Origin: Sclerodactyla briareus
Taxonomy: Eukaryota > Echinodermata > Holothuroidea > Dendrochirotida > Sclerodactylidae
DNA length: 64,000 nucleotides
Direction: 5' to 3'
NCBI GenBank assembly: GCA_026419785.1
Contig: JAODTK010005803.1
Coordinates: 62,001 to 126,000, forward strand
Below, piece after piece: positions 47,601 to 60,965 of the stretch. Below the pieces are notes generated by a model. The model was not told where the DNA came from. It did no database searches and saw only the letters and a program-made list of their open reading frames with translations. The stretch's first letter is position 1; every line of letters begins with the position of its first letter. A program made the position numbers and the translations under genes.

Positions 47601-50349
47601 GTACATTAAAACATGGGAGGCAGCACCTCTTTAACTCATCATGCTAATCTGGAGACATATTTATGACCAGAAATGGATGGCAGCCATTGATGAATTTTGG
47701 GCGATATCTTGTTCATGCCATATAGGCATTTAATTACTGAGATATTCAGTGTCATAATGGAATCTTCGGGTCTTGCAACATATGAATAGACACACCTTTT
47801 CCATCCCTGTGATAATTTGGAGGCCAAAGTTGAGTGAATGCTGCATCTGGACGCTATCTCGGATTTCAAAGTTTCCCAGCTGGGATTATGGGGGACATCA
47901 TTACAGTATGTAATCCTACAACATACTTTTGCACCTAACCTGAAAGAAATCAGCTTGGTACCAGTCATGTTATTTTCAGGGTAATTTTGAGGCTGATGCT
48001 TGGCTGCTAAATGATGAAGGCCGATGAACAGATGAAGATGCGGACATTGATCATCGCCCAATTGTTTTTCACTGACTGTGCGTCAACTAATATATTTTTC
48101 ATAAGGCTATCATACCTATCACATGAGACTGATGCACTAGCGGGAGGGTTCTTAATTTCTGTAGAAGTTGTCGGGTTGCCGTAGGGAGAATATATGAATG
48201 ATAAATAACAAAAGACAGTTGTAGCAACGTGATTCCTTGTTATATGCATAAACAGTCTAACTTCTGTGGCACCGGACCCGATTTGTAGGCTCGATCCGAC
48301 AGAAACAAAAGGTTCTCGTGCCCATATTTTAATTGCCTTCATTTCATATTAGGTCCATGATTTTCGTTAAATTATGAGACATTGCATTACTTGACCCTTA
48401 AGAAACCCATCGGGTTAGAATGATCTCCAGAATCATCACACTTCACATATTGTATTACATCCATCTTCCGCAGCTACTCTGAAATAGCCCATCTATGACC
48501 CTGCTTACTTAGAAAAATGCAGCTCACGTTCATCATACGTACAGCATGGTATGTAAAGCTAGCAGTGGAGGGGTATGGAATTCAGTGTAAATAGCAAATC
48601 AGTCTACCTGAACTGAATATCTTGATAGCTTCATGCAGCTCCGACTACTTATTACCAAAGTTTAGATATTAAACCAAATTTCTGTGCAGCAATAATACTT
48701 AGAGGATATTAAGTTATTCAATCTTTGACCTATGGTGATATTCATGTGTCACAGGGGACATGGCGAGTACGAGGTTTTCACCATGACTCTGTTGATACAG
48801 TAATTTAGATTTTGCCACATAAAATATGCATCTAGTCATTGTGGCCCCCCCCCGCCAAGTATGATAATAATCCGATATGACGTCATGACGCCGGAGGTGT
48901 CCATCCGTGCCGAAAAGTGGGGGGGAAGAGGCGAGCTGGCCTGTGATTAACTGAGTTGGGCGCCACCATAATATGGCGCGCAGCGTTCCAAGTATAACAT
49001 TTTTGTTGAATACACGTAGATCGCTGGAAACTGCCTGGCCATGGCCTGATTGGGAATTACATGGATGTGCAAATGTAGTTAGAAGGAAAGCTTGAATGAA
49101 GTGAGGGATATATACGCAACTAATTGCAAACATAGTTATCTAGCCTCTTGGGCTCTTCAGAATCTGTAAATATAAAATGTACCCGCCTTCCGCGAGGAAA
49201 GAAGTGAATCGAGTCTGATGACTCGTACAAAAAATGTGAGAAATACATGGAGCCGATGCATACTCTATATACTGCGGAACTGCCAAGGCAGTCGAGACAG
49301 CAGTCAGCTTACTCAGGGGAAATGGGGGCCTCTTGTTACAGGATTGGCGTGATGGAGACGTAACGTATCATGAGTGGACTGCCTCGTGGATGTCAGCGAT
49401 TAAACGTGCGAAGTAATACTGTGGACTTGACGTGACGGGACAAGATCGAAATAAAACGCATCCTGTATGGACGGATTTCAATGCCGACACAGCAGTAGTA
49501 TAAGTCTGACACGGGTCAGAGTTCCAACGGAGAGACAGCCTGAGTACAATTGGCCGAAGTTTGCTGACGACGACGATGTGGAGAGACAATGCGGGGAGGA
49601 AGGAAAATAGGACAGTAGGATAGTATGGTTTCAGGTGATAAAGGAGGTATATGATCAAACAGGACATAAATTCCAGACGGTTCAAGAGCAACTTGGCACC
49701 TACTGTCAATTCCAGACCACAGCAATGAATACACAGGCTATGTATAGAACACTATAACAAAGGGAAAAAGTAGCGATTCGTTAACTAGTTAGCCGGGTTT
49801 GCCTTACGTTTACTAGTGAGCTATGGAACATCGAATATAGAACGGCCTGCAAGCGGACGAAAATACGCCAAATAAACCATTGAGCAGAGAGGAGAGGAAA
49901 AAAGAAACAGGCAGGAGTAAAAAAGAGCCCAGATCACGCTCGTCCAGCCAAACACAGTCTTTACATCACGGGTCTCACTACACGGTCCAAATGGATAACT
50001 TGGATTATGTAGAGTGAGTAAACACGTTAGTTAGGTTAAATTTATTGTTTCCAGCGTTAATACAGACTATCCGTTATAATCACATGTTCTCTGCGTTCCA
50101 GTTAGTCTAGGTGATTTTGGCGGGAAGCTAGTGCGATATATTATTTTAGATAAAAAAGAAGACGATTTTCCTATATAAGAAAGGTAACAAAATAAGACTG
50201 CTAAAACCAATGGCATAACTAGAAGAAAACTGTCGATAAGCATAAAATAACCCCCTATTAAGAGCGGATCTCATGCTGGTATGTAGCAGGATCCGGTTAG
50301 TTGAAACCGAGAGAGATATATTGCGGCCCACGGTATCCAGCTGTCTTCT
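44661..50349. other. No gene recognised over 5.7 kb
   Basis: Open frames on the - strand at 46868-47227, 47639-48061 (140 codons), 48007-48342, 48714-49133 (139 codons) and 49368-49709 are the longest. I find no domain, transmembrane run or convincing splice sites for any of them, and plus-strand frames overlap several. G or C runs at 45996-46005, 46275-46283 and 47519-47531. A tRNA B-box-like word near 45886 lacks a cloverleaf. Confidence 0.45.
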
Positions 50350-51365
50350 CTGTCTTCTATGGCTGTGTACCCAGCTCTATCGGACATTGACCCTTTGATT
50401 CGGGCAGCGACTGTTGTGAGTAAAATGGAAGCATGTATCACCGATAATAGATCATGGTGCCATTCCAAAATGCTTGTGCTGGATGATGAGAAGGCAGAGT
50501 TGATATACTCGCGTACATTAGTAATTTTTCTTGGCATGCCTATCTAAAGTCGGATTTTCGTGTTGGTGAACCTGTCTCGAGCCGCGCCAATTTAGGAAGG
50601 ATTATGGACTCCTTTAGAATGTCTAGGCATGTGCGAACCATTTGTAAGAAAACCGCCCTGCATGACAATTAGAATGATAGGGAACATTCGCCAGTGCCTC
50701 GATCGGAAGATCACTACCATGCTGATCCATGCTTTTGTCACATATAGGCTGGATGCTTGTAATTACTGGTTATTTGGTTATCCCGAATATCTTATTTACA
50801 AGGTCTTTAGCCAGTGAAGAACATTGCTGTGTCTTATACCTGTGTTCCTTGTCGTGGCAATCACTCCACTGCTATACAGGCTTCACTGGCTACCAGTTAG
50901 GCAGAGAAGTGCTTTTAAGAAACCTGGTATGCTCATATATAAAGCATTCAACTGCATGGTTCCCAGTTCATCTCCGAGCTTGTCGCTGCATTGTTCCTTC
51001 TAGATCCCGAGGTCCTCTTCAAGCAACAGTCTAAAGTCACGGTTCGCTCATCTAACAAGTTTACGGTGACCGTTCATTCGCCACTGCTGCGCCTCCCTTG
51101 AGGAATACTTTCCTGACTCTGTCTGATGGCTCCGACTGTAACTACTTTCAAGTCTCGTCTCAAAACCTTTCTCTTCACTCAGCACTTTCTGTCTGACTGA
51201 TTCTCCTGTTATGTCTTTGTTGTGTGTTTTCTCTCCCTGTTATTTGTCCTCTGCTATATTCTGTCCTTTATTTCTATCTCCTGTTTCTTTTTGCTCATTT
51301 AAAGCGCCTAGAGTGCTTTCTTCTTAGGCGCTCTATCAAGTTCTTCCATTATTATTATTATTTTC
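50350..51365 (+). mobile_element. 3' half of a CR1-like LINE
   Basis: The start corresponds to sequence just after the YADD box: SKMEACITDNRSWCHSKMLVLDDEKAEL (50422-50505). Then come IGNIRQCLDRKITTMLIHAFVTYRLDACNYWLFGYPEYLI (50662-50790; the RLD.CN motif of CR1/L2 elements), HWLPV (50884-50898), KAFNCMVPSSSP, VYGDRSFATAAP (51060-51095), RLWNTFPDS-like and FKSRLKTFLFTQHFLSD (51150-51195). The 3' end is the typical AAAGCGCCTAGAGTG..TAGGCGCTCTAT hairpin followed by ATTATTATT. Several shifts and stops make it dead. Confidence 0.88.
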
Positions 51366-52755
51366 TTTCCTTCCTTATTTCGTTATTTATTTGATCCGTG
51401 TGCCCGATGTCAGGGTCCTTAAGGGGCGGGGTCGCGAAGGTTGCCTGTTTCTCGATCATCTGCATTTCTTTGGGCATATGCCGCGTCTTCCGCTATGACG
51501 ATCTTGTCACGTGTCTGTCGGTATGGGATCCGGGAAAACACAGTACTTCGCGACGAAGCCTCAGGGTACATGCTCCGGAGTTGGGGGGGGGGGGGGGGTT
51601 AGGACCAGTTCCTAGCCCGTTACCAGTAGGAGACCAGGTGTTAGAAGCGACTGGCAGATGCAGCTAGGTGACTTCTAGGGTGACTTAACCATGAGTGGTA
51701 GTATACATTCTGCAATGATATACCAGATTTTAGCAAGGTGTCATTAGCAGGACACGTTTTTTGAGAAGAACTGATCAACGATCAACGATGTACAACATCA
51801 CGCTGAGCTGACATTACCAATTTTTACAAGTACACCGCACACCTTTACGTCATGATTGAGGATAGGCAGACGGTATAACCACAATCTTACTGTCCGAATC
51901 TCATAAAGCAGAGAAGTCAGGGGCGTCAATCCGTAAGTGGGGGGTGCGGACTATACTGGTTACTCAAATGGGGGGAAGGGTCCTTTGCACTTTTGTGTTT
52001 CCGATCGATAGCCTTAGATGCAAACTAGTGCAGTGAATAGCACACAATGAACACTCATTATTTTGGAAACATTTGTAGTTCACAGTTGGAGATGCAATTG
52101 CTGTGATTTTTACTTGCCCAAAATGTTGACAGTCGGAAAGAGGTGCATACCGCAGGAATCGGACAGAATGATGACAAACCGACCAGGGGAAAGCGCACCT
52201 TATTGCCCATATTGATAATTTCGCAGCCCATTCCGTCGGTTGCAATGTAGCAACCTTAAACCCCCTCTCTGTCTGAGAGGGGTCCCATATTTGGATTGTC
52301 ACATACGTCATAATGCGATTTGGTGCTGTCTGTGAATGTTACCCAGCCACTCCAATATACCAATGGTATTTTGCAAATGGGGATGAAGAGGGACAAAAAT
52401 CAGGAAATATTCGTCTAAAAAAAATAACATGAGTTGAGTCCCTAGCACATGGTTGTACTGTACTTCGATTTGATTGAATTCGTTGTGCACGTGAGTAATA
52501 TAAGATGGCGCCTAGGCCTCCCCTCCGTCTACGCCCCCCTCCCCCGTCTCGGTTCACGTAATCTCATCCCACACGTGATCCTCACACGGGAAGTGTTGCT
52601 CCCGCTCCAATTGGAAGCCTCTCCAGTTGTACGGAGGTAGACAGTAACAGAATATGCACCTATAGTTAGGGGGGTGGCGGAAGGGCGGGAATGGCACATG
52701 GTATTCCCCGTCTCAAAAAGGTTGTCTTTCACCAATTCAAAAATTTGAAATAGGT
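51366..52755. other. No gene recognised
   Basis: A 16-base G run at 51583-51598. A G-rich patch near 51915-51970 (GGGGCGTCAATCCGTAAGTGGGGGG) is similar in style to other GGGGC repeats in the window. Minus-strand frames at 51964-52311 and 52339-52765 match nothing known. Confidence 0.45.
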
Positions 52756-52782
52756 GAATGTGCATGTTGCTTTGTTCTATAG

Positions 52783-53139
52783 GGAAACGATAGTGGAGTG
52801 TTTTATTCTTTACGGGTTATTACACCGTCTTCTTCTGTTCCTGCCCAGAGATGCAAGGTTATGAGTGAGGACTACAGTTTAAAGCCTCATGCATTGCGTG
52901 GTTCTCCATTGGCCAAGGAGGAATATCCACATCTCCGACTGGCTCATTCCAAGCTTATCGACTACTGGACGACGGAGATTGGTGACGTAACGAAAAACTG
53001 TTTTACACCTCAGGGAATAGGGAGTCGGCGCTCTGCAAACACAATGCTTGGAGATTGCAGCACTTTAACACTAAAAAAAGCGTGTCCAAGTCACCCATCA
53101 CCGCGGGTAAATCTACTTCTACACGGCCCAGATGGGTAA
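52783..53139 (+). CDS. Unrecognised open frame, possible exon
   Basis: An open frame of 113 codons from the ATG at 52798 extends upstream in frame to an acceptor-like TTCTATAG ending at 52782. It has a mixed composition (KPHALRGSPLAKEEYPHLRL, SKLIDYWTTEIGD) unlike the low-complexity frames nearby. It ends at TAA 53137. I see no domain and no certain donor. It could be a terminal exon, a transposase scrap or chance. Confidence 0.25.
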   Translation, partial: GNDSGVFYSLRVITPSSSVPAQRCKVMSEDYSLKPHALRGSPLAKEEYPHLRLAHSKLIDYWTTEIGDVTKNCFTPQGIGSRRSANTMLGDCSTLTLKKACPSHPSPRVNLLLHGPDG

Positions 53140-56100
53140 TTGATGCAATATATTCACTTCAGAGCAGCCAATCAGTGCGAGCAAAAATATAAGCGACCAT
53201 GAAGTAAGAGTCGATAAAGAGTATATATATGCAGACAGATATATAGAAGCCTTAACGCTACCGGTAATCTTCATTGGGTACCGTGCGTTCTCAACCAATT
53301 TCATGCGTGATAGAGTCTAAGATCAGTGGTCGTCTTATTACATCTGCTCTAAACAATCGACAAAACGGGAAAGAAAACTAAAATGTCGTTGAAAACATTG
53401 TCAGGGTGAATGTGTCAATCACAAGTTGGGGTGTTACTGGGGAGTAGTCTCTAGGGTTAGTCCTATTTTTTTTTTTTTTTTTTTTTTTGGGTACGACATT
53501 TATTTAACATCCTCCTCACCAGTATTCTATTTGTTATACGAATCACTTATTCGGACAGGAGGAGTGGGGGGTACGTTATGGTCGTCATACTGAGGTTATC
53601 CAGTGTAGCAGTGACGACTTTCACTTCTTGCCCTGTCATTTTAACCCGGCGATCTGCAAGGTTTGGTTTCAGTGGACAAGTCTGTGTTTCGGGTGGTTCA
53701 GTCTGGACCTCAACCGAATGAGCCCACATTTTTTTTCGAAACTCGTAACTATGTGGTCGAAAGTACAAAATTCTTCCAAGCTACGCGCCAACCGAGGGCG
53801 ATGATAGGGGGCGCGATCTCGTCGTTCTTCGATGGACTGAGTGTTTGTTACGCCGCATGCTTATGCCAATATACAGTGTGCGCACGGCTTATTCAGTATT
53901 GTAGTACAATGGTTTGGATGTGCAGAAGAGCAGACTGTTAACGCAACGTGCAAACCTGCCTTTTACAGTTTTGTGGTTCCACATCGTCGCATGAACAAAC
54001 AGAACAAAAAACATTGGAATACTATTATAACAGATGGATTGTCAATGAGAAATAAACTTGGTTCTCTTTATTGCTTTCTATATACATATTTTTTTTCTGT
54101 CCATGTTTTTTAGCTACGGTTACACAGTCTTCGAGCTCGCGCAGAAACCGACGACACTTCTAGGACGTTACCCAGTGATCAGATCACCTTCTGGAATATA
54201 ACGGCAGTGAGTAACTAGTTGATGTGACACAAAAATCATTACTGAAAAGTAAACTTGGCTACTCTATACCGGATTTCATAACAACATGGAAGGAAAGTGG
54301 AATCGTGGATACCGTTTGGTGGTGCAGCCGGTCCTTCCAAAAACAAAAAAGACAAAGGCGATCGGAGATATTGCGAATAGGTGAGAAAAGTGTAATAAGT
54401 TGAATACAAACATCGACCGCCCCCAGAATTGGTAGTAGGCACCGTGGCGAACTTGAGAGATACCTAATTATAAGGAGAGATTGTCATTCTATGTTGGACT
54501 TCAAAAGCGGGTTGGACCAGGTTTGGTTTTGTCTGTTGCATGCTTTTATTGGAATGACGTTGACATATTCAAATTACTTATTTAGTTTGAGCAGTTCCCG
54601 CGATCATCAGGAACATGAATGTTGTAGGTTTGTTTTGATAACGGTATATGGTTCGGGAAGATACACATTAAAACGGTCTTTCCAGCCAGTTCGAGGCATG
54701 TGAGGAATATAAACATTTAGTGTTTTTAGGAAAGTGACAAGACAAGCCTAAATATGACTGTTCTGTTGGCAGTTGTGAGAGGACGATTACGAGAAAAACC
54801 TCTACTGCATGTTTTCGAGCTTTGAAAAAGCAGACGTCAGATTGTGTGCTCGTCGTTAACCAACTACCAATCAACGCCAACGTGATTCTCCTTTTTTCAA
54901 TATTAGCTATCAGCTCTGGAACTATAAGATTGCTTGATGTGTTCTCACGTGCAGGGATAGCCTTGGGATAACCATCATCCATGCAGGTACGGTCGTGATG
55001 AACCATGTCTAGGTAAGATTTTCCTAACTAAAATTATAGTTCGAACGAATCTGTTAATGGCGCAGGATCATAATTACTCTTTTGCGCCGTGCACGTATTT
55101 TATCAATCCATCATGATGGCAAATAACGACCGGATTTTTCCGCAAAATTATGTTTTAAATTCGCCCCAACTTCAGTCTGTCAGGTGGGTAAGTCAAAATA
55201 TGTGTTAATTAAAATATTCTTTTCGTTACCGTTTGGGCGAGGGTATGTTCGTGGAGAACCAAAAAGAGTAAGAGTTTGCGTGAGTCAGAATTTCCCAGCA
55301 TTCGTTTTATTTATTTTGTCTCAAATGAAATATTGGTTTTTGGGGGGACAAACAGCTGCCGAATCGTCAAACCACCCCATAGTAGACTTTACAAACTCGA
55401 AGTTTGTTTCAATGTCTTTCCGTGCACCTCCTTATCAACGTTATCAACAGGCACGAGTGAGTCTGCTGAGAGAACGTGATGTAATGGACCATTAGTGATG
55501 ATGTAATATCAAACGAGTTCGATAGCCGGTATTTCTGTCTGGCTTCATTGCAACCGTTGGCCCGGGGCCCCCTTCTAAGGAGGGGACACTGGTTGTTTGC
55601 TGCGAATCATATTACAGGGATTCGCTGGTCCTGCTTAGTGCTAGCTGGTTTTCTTGATTCTTAGTTTGAAGCCACCAACTTCTTCTTCTTTCATCATCAT
55701 GAGCAATTATGATGGTCCTCCTTAGAATGTTGCGAAAACCACTCTTCCGAACCATTACTACCGAACTTTCCTATGATGGTTGATGGCACCAAACCTCTCC
55801 TTTAACCGGGGTCTCGTGAATTCGTGTCCTCAACATTACATCATGTTCCGTCGAGCGAATTTTTGGTTAAAATCGTCGGAACCCAAGATTCTATAATTGA
55901 ACATTTTTTCCCCCTCAGCCCCTTTAATCGACCACCTGTTGAGCTCCGCATTTGCTACATATGAGCGTAATCCCTATAATGATGTCACATCAGTACCACA
56001 CGCATCGTTACCATGCACTGCAGACTTTTGAAGATTTTGAAGGTTTGCTGGGACCTCGGCCATCTAATCTCATCCCGCTGCGGCATTTGACGCACGGCGG

Positions 56101-58165
56101 CGGCCCTTGCTCTGTATGAATAGATATGACACATCAAATCCCTATGCTATATGCGCAATTGCCACATACATTGTCACCTAGCTTTCTCCTATTAGTAATT
56201 CCTTGATATATTCATTTGTGCTTCAAACAACAAACGTTGTGGAATTTTCCCTTTCACATTTTACTTTGTTATTATTTTCAGCGCCTACCTAATCTATGTG
56301 TACGCAATTAGGAGGTCACACCAATCTGAACAATACTTGTGGCTCCCCCGCACCATCGATATTATATCTAGGCTCAGAATGCCTAAAACTACGATCTCAT
56401 CACAATTTTCGAATTTTCAAGACATCCCGTTTTTTGGACATCCAGTTGTGGCTCATCTTGTTTTGAAGCGTAACTGATGCAACAAGCATGCGTCCTATTG
56501 GTCGCACTCCGTGGTCCCACAGGTCAGGAATTTTTTGTGGCGACAGCAGAGTAAAATGAATGTATTCATTTGACAGGCAGAGTGGAACTGAAATGAACTT
56601 CTTGTGTAAATGAGAATACTGATGAGAAATAGGGTACGTCGATCGTACTTTTTCTGGTTCTCTTATCCTCTTGATTCTTTATTATCTGGTCATATTTTGC
56701 ATCTTACTATGTTCCGAATAGTAGGCCGTGCAGACTATTATTCTCACAGATCACGTTGGATAATATGTGATATATCAGTGATTAGTCATGCATTTGGTGT
56801 TCAGAATTCCAGTCCCCAACACATTCAGGTCAATGCTTGTTTTTAATTTATATGAAGGCATAGGCTTATCACCATGGGTAAATTTTGTCCACCTACCCCA
56901 ACTTTCCGTGCTATGCAGCACATTTCAAGAATACCAGGTTTAGTCCATTAGTAAATCAGTGACTACCGTACATGGTCGTGTACTTTCCTGTAAGAATAAA
57001 ATGTCCTCCACAACAAATAGTCCTGTAAGGAAGAACACTAAAAAAAAACTGTTTAGCATCATTTCCCATGCATGTAAGCACCAACGCAATACACATTTTG
57101 ACCGACCAAGGACCGCCATTCTTATATCCTCTTTATGGGAATGCGATCGGCGCCTTGTACCATTAGGTCAGACCCACCCAACATGATACGACCTAAACCC
57201 ATTCTATCTTATTTAGATCTTCCAAGCTCTCACCCACTACGAGTTTTTTAATATTTATTCCATATTAAGTCCATATTGGTGTATTATACGGCGGATTATC
57301 AAGATGCTGTACAGCGAAAATCAAGATCTCAGATATGTCCCTCAGTGTATCTTTTTTTTTTTAAAAACCCCCCCCACCTCAATGACCAGCTGGTGAAATA
57401 AAACCTAGAAAAAATTGAAAGCACTGCATAGTATTTTAACAAAGAATTGAGTCTTCTCACTTGGGAACATTACACTTGAACATGATGTGAATCTGTGAGA
57501 TCATACCATCATTTTTTCTCTTCTTCAGCCCATCACTCTTGACGTGCTGCGGTCCATGACAACCAAGCTCCTAATTCCGCTTCCTGCAGTCTCGCCATTA
57601 ATGTAGCACCAACCGCCAGTACCGACAGTGGCAGCGCAGTTTGCTTTTTGCTACATTTCGTATTCGTTTGTAAGATAATTTCACAGATATCCTACACAAT
57701 TTAAATATGACCATCCTTTCCATGCCGGAGTGCATTCTTTTCCTGGAATTCAATGATTATAAGGTAAACATGTGCAGTCTGATAATTTAGGAAAGGCTAC
57801 TTTGAATATTATTTAACACGCCCCCATATCTGCATTCAACAAAATCAGGGGCGGCGCTAGATTTTGCCCCTTGGTTTTCTAATTTCCCTAACCGGCGGGG
57901 GGCCAATGTCCGTCCCCTCTGAACGTAACGTCTGGTCATTGCATTCCGTGATTGTTAGTATTAGGTGTAACTCCAATACTATCAAATCGTTTCAACACCA
58001 TTTGCTAACGATTCTTGCACGTTTGCATTTTGCCAAATTAATTGCTTTTGCTTCGAATGAAGAATATAATTATGGTTATACTTGATATTGTTATGTAGTT
58101 TACTCTGGCTATGGATGTGCGGCTCATGGTATTGGTGGTGGCCTTATGTTATCCACTGTACTCTT
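53140..58165. other. No gene recognised over 5 kb
   Basis: Contains a T run (53466-53488), a weak AATAAA, and scattered frames below 115 codons (53547-54113, 54491-54703, 54668-55006, 55184-55495, 56610-56846, 56959-57186, 57864-58085) with no family resemblance that I can name. A short GGGGCGGCGCTAGATTTTGCCCC piece at 57848-57871 looks like a fragment of a dispersed repeat. Confidence 0.45.
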
Positions 58166-58169
58166 GCGC

Positions 58170-58375
58170 AAGTTCATTATCTCGACTGTTTCACTCCACC
58201 CAGGTGTACATGGGTACATGTTAGGGACCTGTGAGGGACCTGTGCGGGGTGTAAGTCCTTCGCCTCCATGGCAGCCATGTAATCGCCGAATATCGGAGAA
58301 CGAACCTAGTCCTAAATCCCCAGTGTAATGCTTCAAAGCGCTTAGAGACGTTGTATGAAACGCCTTTTAAAATTT
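58170..58375 (+). mobile_element. SINE-like repeat
   Basis: TTTCACTCCACCCAGGTGTACATGGGTACATG and a GGTGTAAGTCC.TCGCC block are followed by GCTTCAAAGCGCTTAGAGACGTTGTATGAAACGCCTTTTAAAAT, the kind of 3' end shared with CR1-like LINEs (stem-forming GCGC, short A/T tail). The body is short and carries no protein. From memory it resembles tRNA-related SINEs of marine invertebrates; a database comparison is needed. Short frames across it on both strands are not genes. Confidence 0.45.
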
Positions 58376-59189
58376 AAAAAGGAACATAATTGGTATGATG
58401 AGATTTCGTTGGATAGTGAAAGTACAACTGTGTGGGTTCCGTTAGAATCTTGAATGCTTTAGATTATTTTGGCATTTCACATGGACTTAAGATAGAAATT
58501 ATTACTTTTGAAAGATCAAGCTAGACAAAATGAGCCTTCTTTCGAGGTAAATTTTCGTTGTGGAAATATGAAGCAATCATGTAGAGGCATTCGTCATTCT
58601 CAGTTTCAAATTGCCTGGTGCTCGTGCTTTCCAGGTTGTGTCCCACACTGGGCTCTAGGGAACCTCAGAAATGTTGATTGATATTGCTATCATATCATGC
58701 GCTGCCCTCAAATTCATGTACTGCTTTACGTTTTACGTATGAACTGTTGAACGTGGCCTACTTGGATGATTACTTGTATTAACATGCCGACAGTACTAGG
58801 GTAGCTGCAATAGGGCATCGTAAAGGGGGTGGGGGTTGGGGGGGGGGGGTCAATAAGCCAAGGCGGCCAGCCCTCCCAGGTAACTATTAGAAAATGCTAG
58901 ACACGTGTGTGCACCTTTGAATGGATTAAAAGTAGAATTTGGGATACACTGATGAATTGATTATTTAAGACACAATCTTATTTCCTTGTGCGACGATAGA
59001 CCGATTGTCCCAACGACGATCTAACAGTTTTGGTAAGATAGCTGATAATTATCGCAACGTCTTCTTTGTTTTAGACTAGCCCTATGGACCATAACTTTTA
59101 CGAAGTATCTTTTACGTTCATATTGTATTCTATCAGAGGGGTGATCAAGTAGTAGTAGCCATCGAAGGAGGACACAATACTGTCAACTA
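58376..59189. other. No gene recognised
   Basis: A G run at 58837-58849. Nothing else. Confidence 0.4.
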
Positions 59190-59285
59190 ATGGAACGTTG
59201 AACTTTAACCTAACAGTCCTAATCGTCATCTGACTTAAGGATATCTGGAAATTTAGTCGTGGTATGTACATACAGCATTCTTATT
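59190..59285 (+). pseudogene. Possible GPCR TM1 remnant
   Basis: The words CCTAATCGTCATC and GGATATCTGGAAAT...AGT.GT occur in the same order and nearly the same spacing in the GPCRs at 62789-62832 and 3094-3150, where they encode the end of TM1 up to SGN. No downstream receptor sequence follows; the match stops after about 70 bases. It may be a fragment of an old duplication. Confidence 0.4.
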
Positions 59286-59779
59286 GTGGCTCTTCATGTA
59301 GTATTTGAGGCAGCTTGTAAAGGAGTTTTGGAAATGCCCCTTAATCACAGATTCCGGGAACATTACTGCGTTAATGGTGACCGGCAGGATTTCCTCCTTG
59401 AGAGGACTTTTGCGTAGAAGAAGCTTGCCGAGCGGCACTTAATATAAGAGAGTAATATGAATATAGACATAATCAGACACCTACGTTCCTAACAATCCGG
59501 AGTTCTGATGGGCGTTTTAACTTTGATATTTGTACTCATGGCATGAGGTACATTGCTCGGGCCATGAGCAATACCTTGCCCGTTCAGTTTCAAGCCATGA
59601 TGCATGCATGGCGGGAACAGGAATCATAATTGGTACTATAGAATTCAAAATAGAGTCGACGTCAAGGACTCCGTCTGCCACCTCAACCTCCAGACCTCCA
59701 AATTAATCGAGTACCTTAAAATTAGCTTCACTGGCCACCACTAGAATACCGCGTTGGCCTGCGACAACCTTTTACTTTT

Positions 59780-60060
59780 TTACTTCTCACCACTCCACAA
59801 TTTGGGGAGTGTAGCGCGAGCTGACACTGTCACAGAAGTTGCCTTCCTACGTTTATTCCTAAGAGAGGTGTAAAGCTGGAATGTGATATCGTTTTCAATG
59901 AAGGAAGATTCTGTTAATCTGCGATAATTTTCTACTATTCACTTCTCGAAGATTGGAGGTTATCACGAGCTGAGCATGTTACAGAAGGTGCATTTCTACT
60001 TAATTTTAAGAGGTAGTGAAATTAGAAACAATGCTTTGTTAGGGAATGTATCCAATGTAG
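59780..60060 (+). repeat. Two-unit tandem repeat, ~149 bp
   Basis: CGAGCTGA....T.ACAGAAG.TGC.TT.CTAC.T..ATT..AAGAG appears at about 59817 and 59966, with similar ACTTCTC context ahead of each. A degenerate dimer without coding sign. Confidence 0.6.
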
Positions 60061-60193
60061 GAATATTCTTTAAATTGACACAGAATAAAAGTTTACTCAT
60101 ACAATATATGAGCTCTGTCCTTCTATCCCACACCAAAAATAACGATATCTGAATGCGTTAATTTATTCGATTTTGATTAAAAAATTCGGTTAG

Positions 60194-60553
60194 TTGGCAA
60201 TTACCCAGCCGAACAGTAGTCGTTTTCAAGGGTCCATAAGTGTTGATATGTATTGCATAACGTCACTAAGAAAATACATCAATATCCATCCAATAGGGTA
60301 TATGAACTACATCTTATTTTTGTCTGAGCATCCATTTGTCAGAATGTTGCTCATGAGGTTACTGCCTATGTGTGTTGATGTTGTTTCAACTAATAATCAG
60401 GAGGAGGGGGTTGTTTCCATAGTACGTCCCTGTTATTCTACTTGTTCAAGTTTTTGCTTTTATAGACCTCTTCTCTTCAAACAATTGCTACATTGTAACA
60501 TGTATTGCTTTGATTTGACTACTACTGATCACTATTTGATTTTGTGGGAATAA
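60194..60553 (+). other. Unrecognised 119-codon open frame
   Basis: The frame encodes a product rich in hydrophobic stretches (YMNYILFLSEHPFVRMLLMR, CSSFCFYRPLLFKQLLHC). I find no family and no splice support, and it lies between repeats. Probably not a gene. Confidence 0.15.
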
Positions 60554-60589
60554 ATTAACTGAAGTTGAGAAATCACGTGACGACGACGA

Positions 60590-60965
60590 TGAAGATGTGG
60601 ATAGATGGTTTCCTCTCTGTATTCTGGAAGTGAGAGTGCTGTGGAGTGTGCTGGTGGAGTCCCTTACTTTTTCCCCGTTGTCACGGGTGTGAGACAGGGG
60701 GTGTACACTGGCTCAAACACCTTTCAACACTTGTATGCGTATGAATTGGATTAGGGAGAGAGTCATGGATAGTACCGGCCGTGGGGTCTCATTCTGGGAG
60801 TCAGGGTTTCTGACCTGGACTTCGCTGAGTTTGTGGATTCTCTGGTTGACGCCCTTGGTCAGGAGGCAAATCCGTTAGGCCTCCAGGTGTCATGGACCAA
60901 GACTAAGATCCAGTCCAGTCTTTGGTGGAATCTTGGACAGTGCTGCTGGGTCCGTCTAGGCGTTG
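60590..60965 (+). mobile_element. LINE reverse transcriptase fragment
   Basis: SESAVECAGGVPYFFPVVTGVRQG (60629-60702; the GVRQGC box), NTFQHLYAYELD in place of LFN.CMDWI, and RGLILGVRVSDLDFAEFVDSLVDALGQEANPLGLQVSWTKTKIQS (about 60780-60920) with the catalytic FADD reduced to FAE. This is a fossil RT palm of the family whose C-terminus is at 44436-44660. Confidence 0.8.

Noticed and set aside
47639-49709. Series of 110-140 codon minus-strand frames as a multi-exon gene
   Set aside because: Frames do not join at credible splice sites and none shows a recognisable domain.
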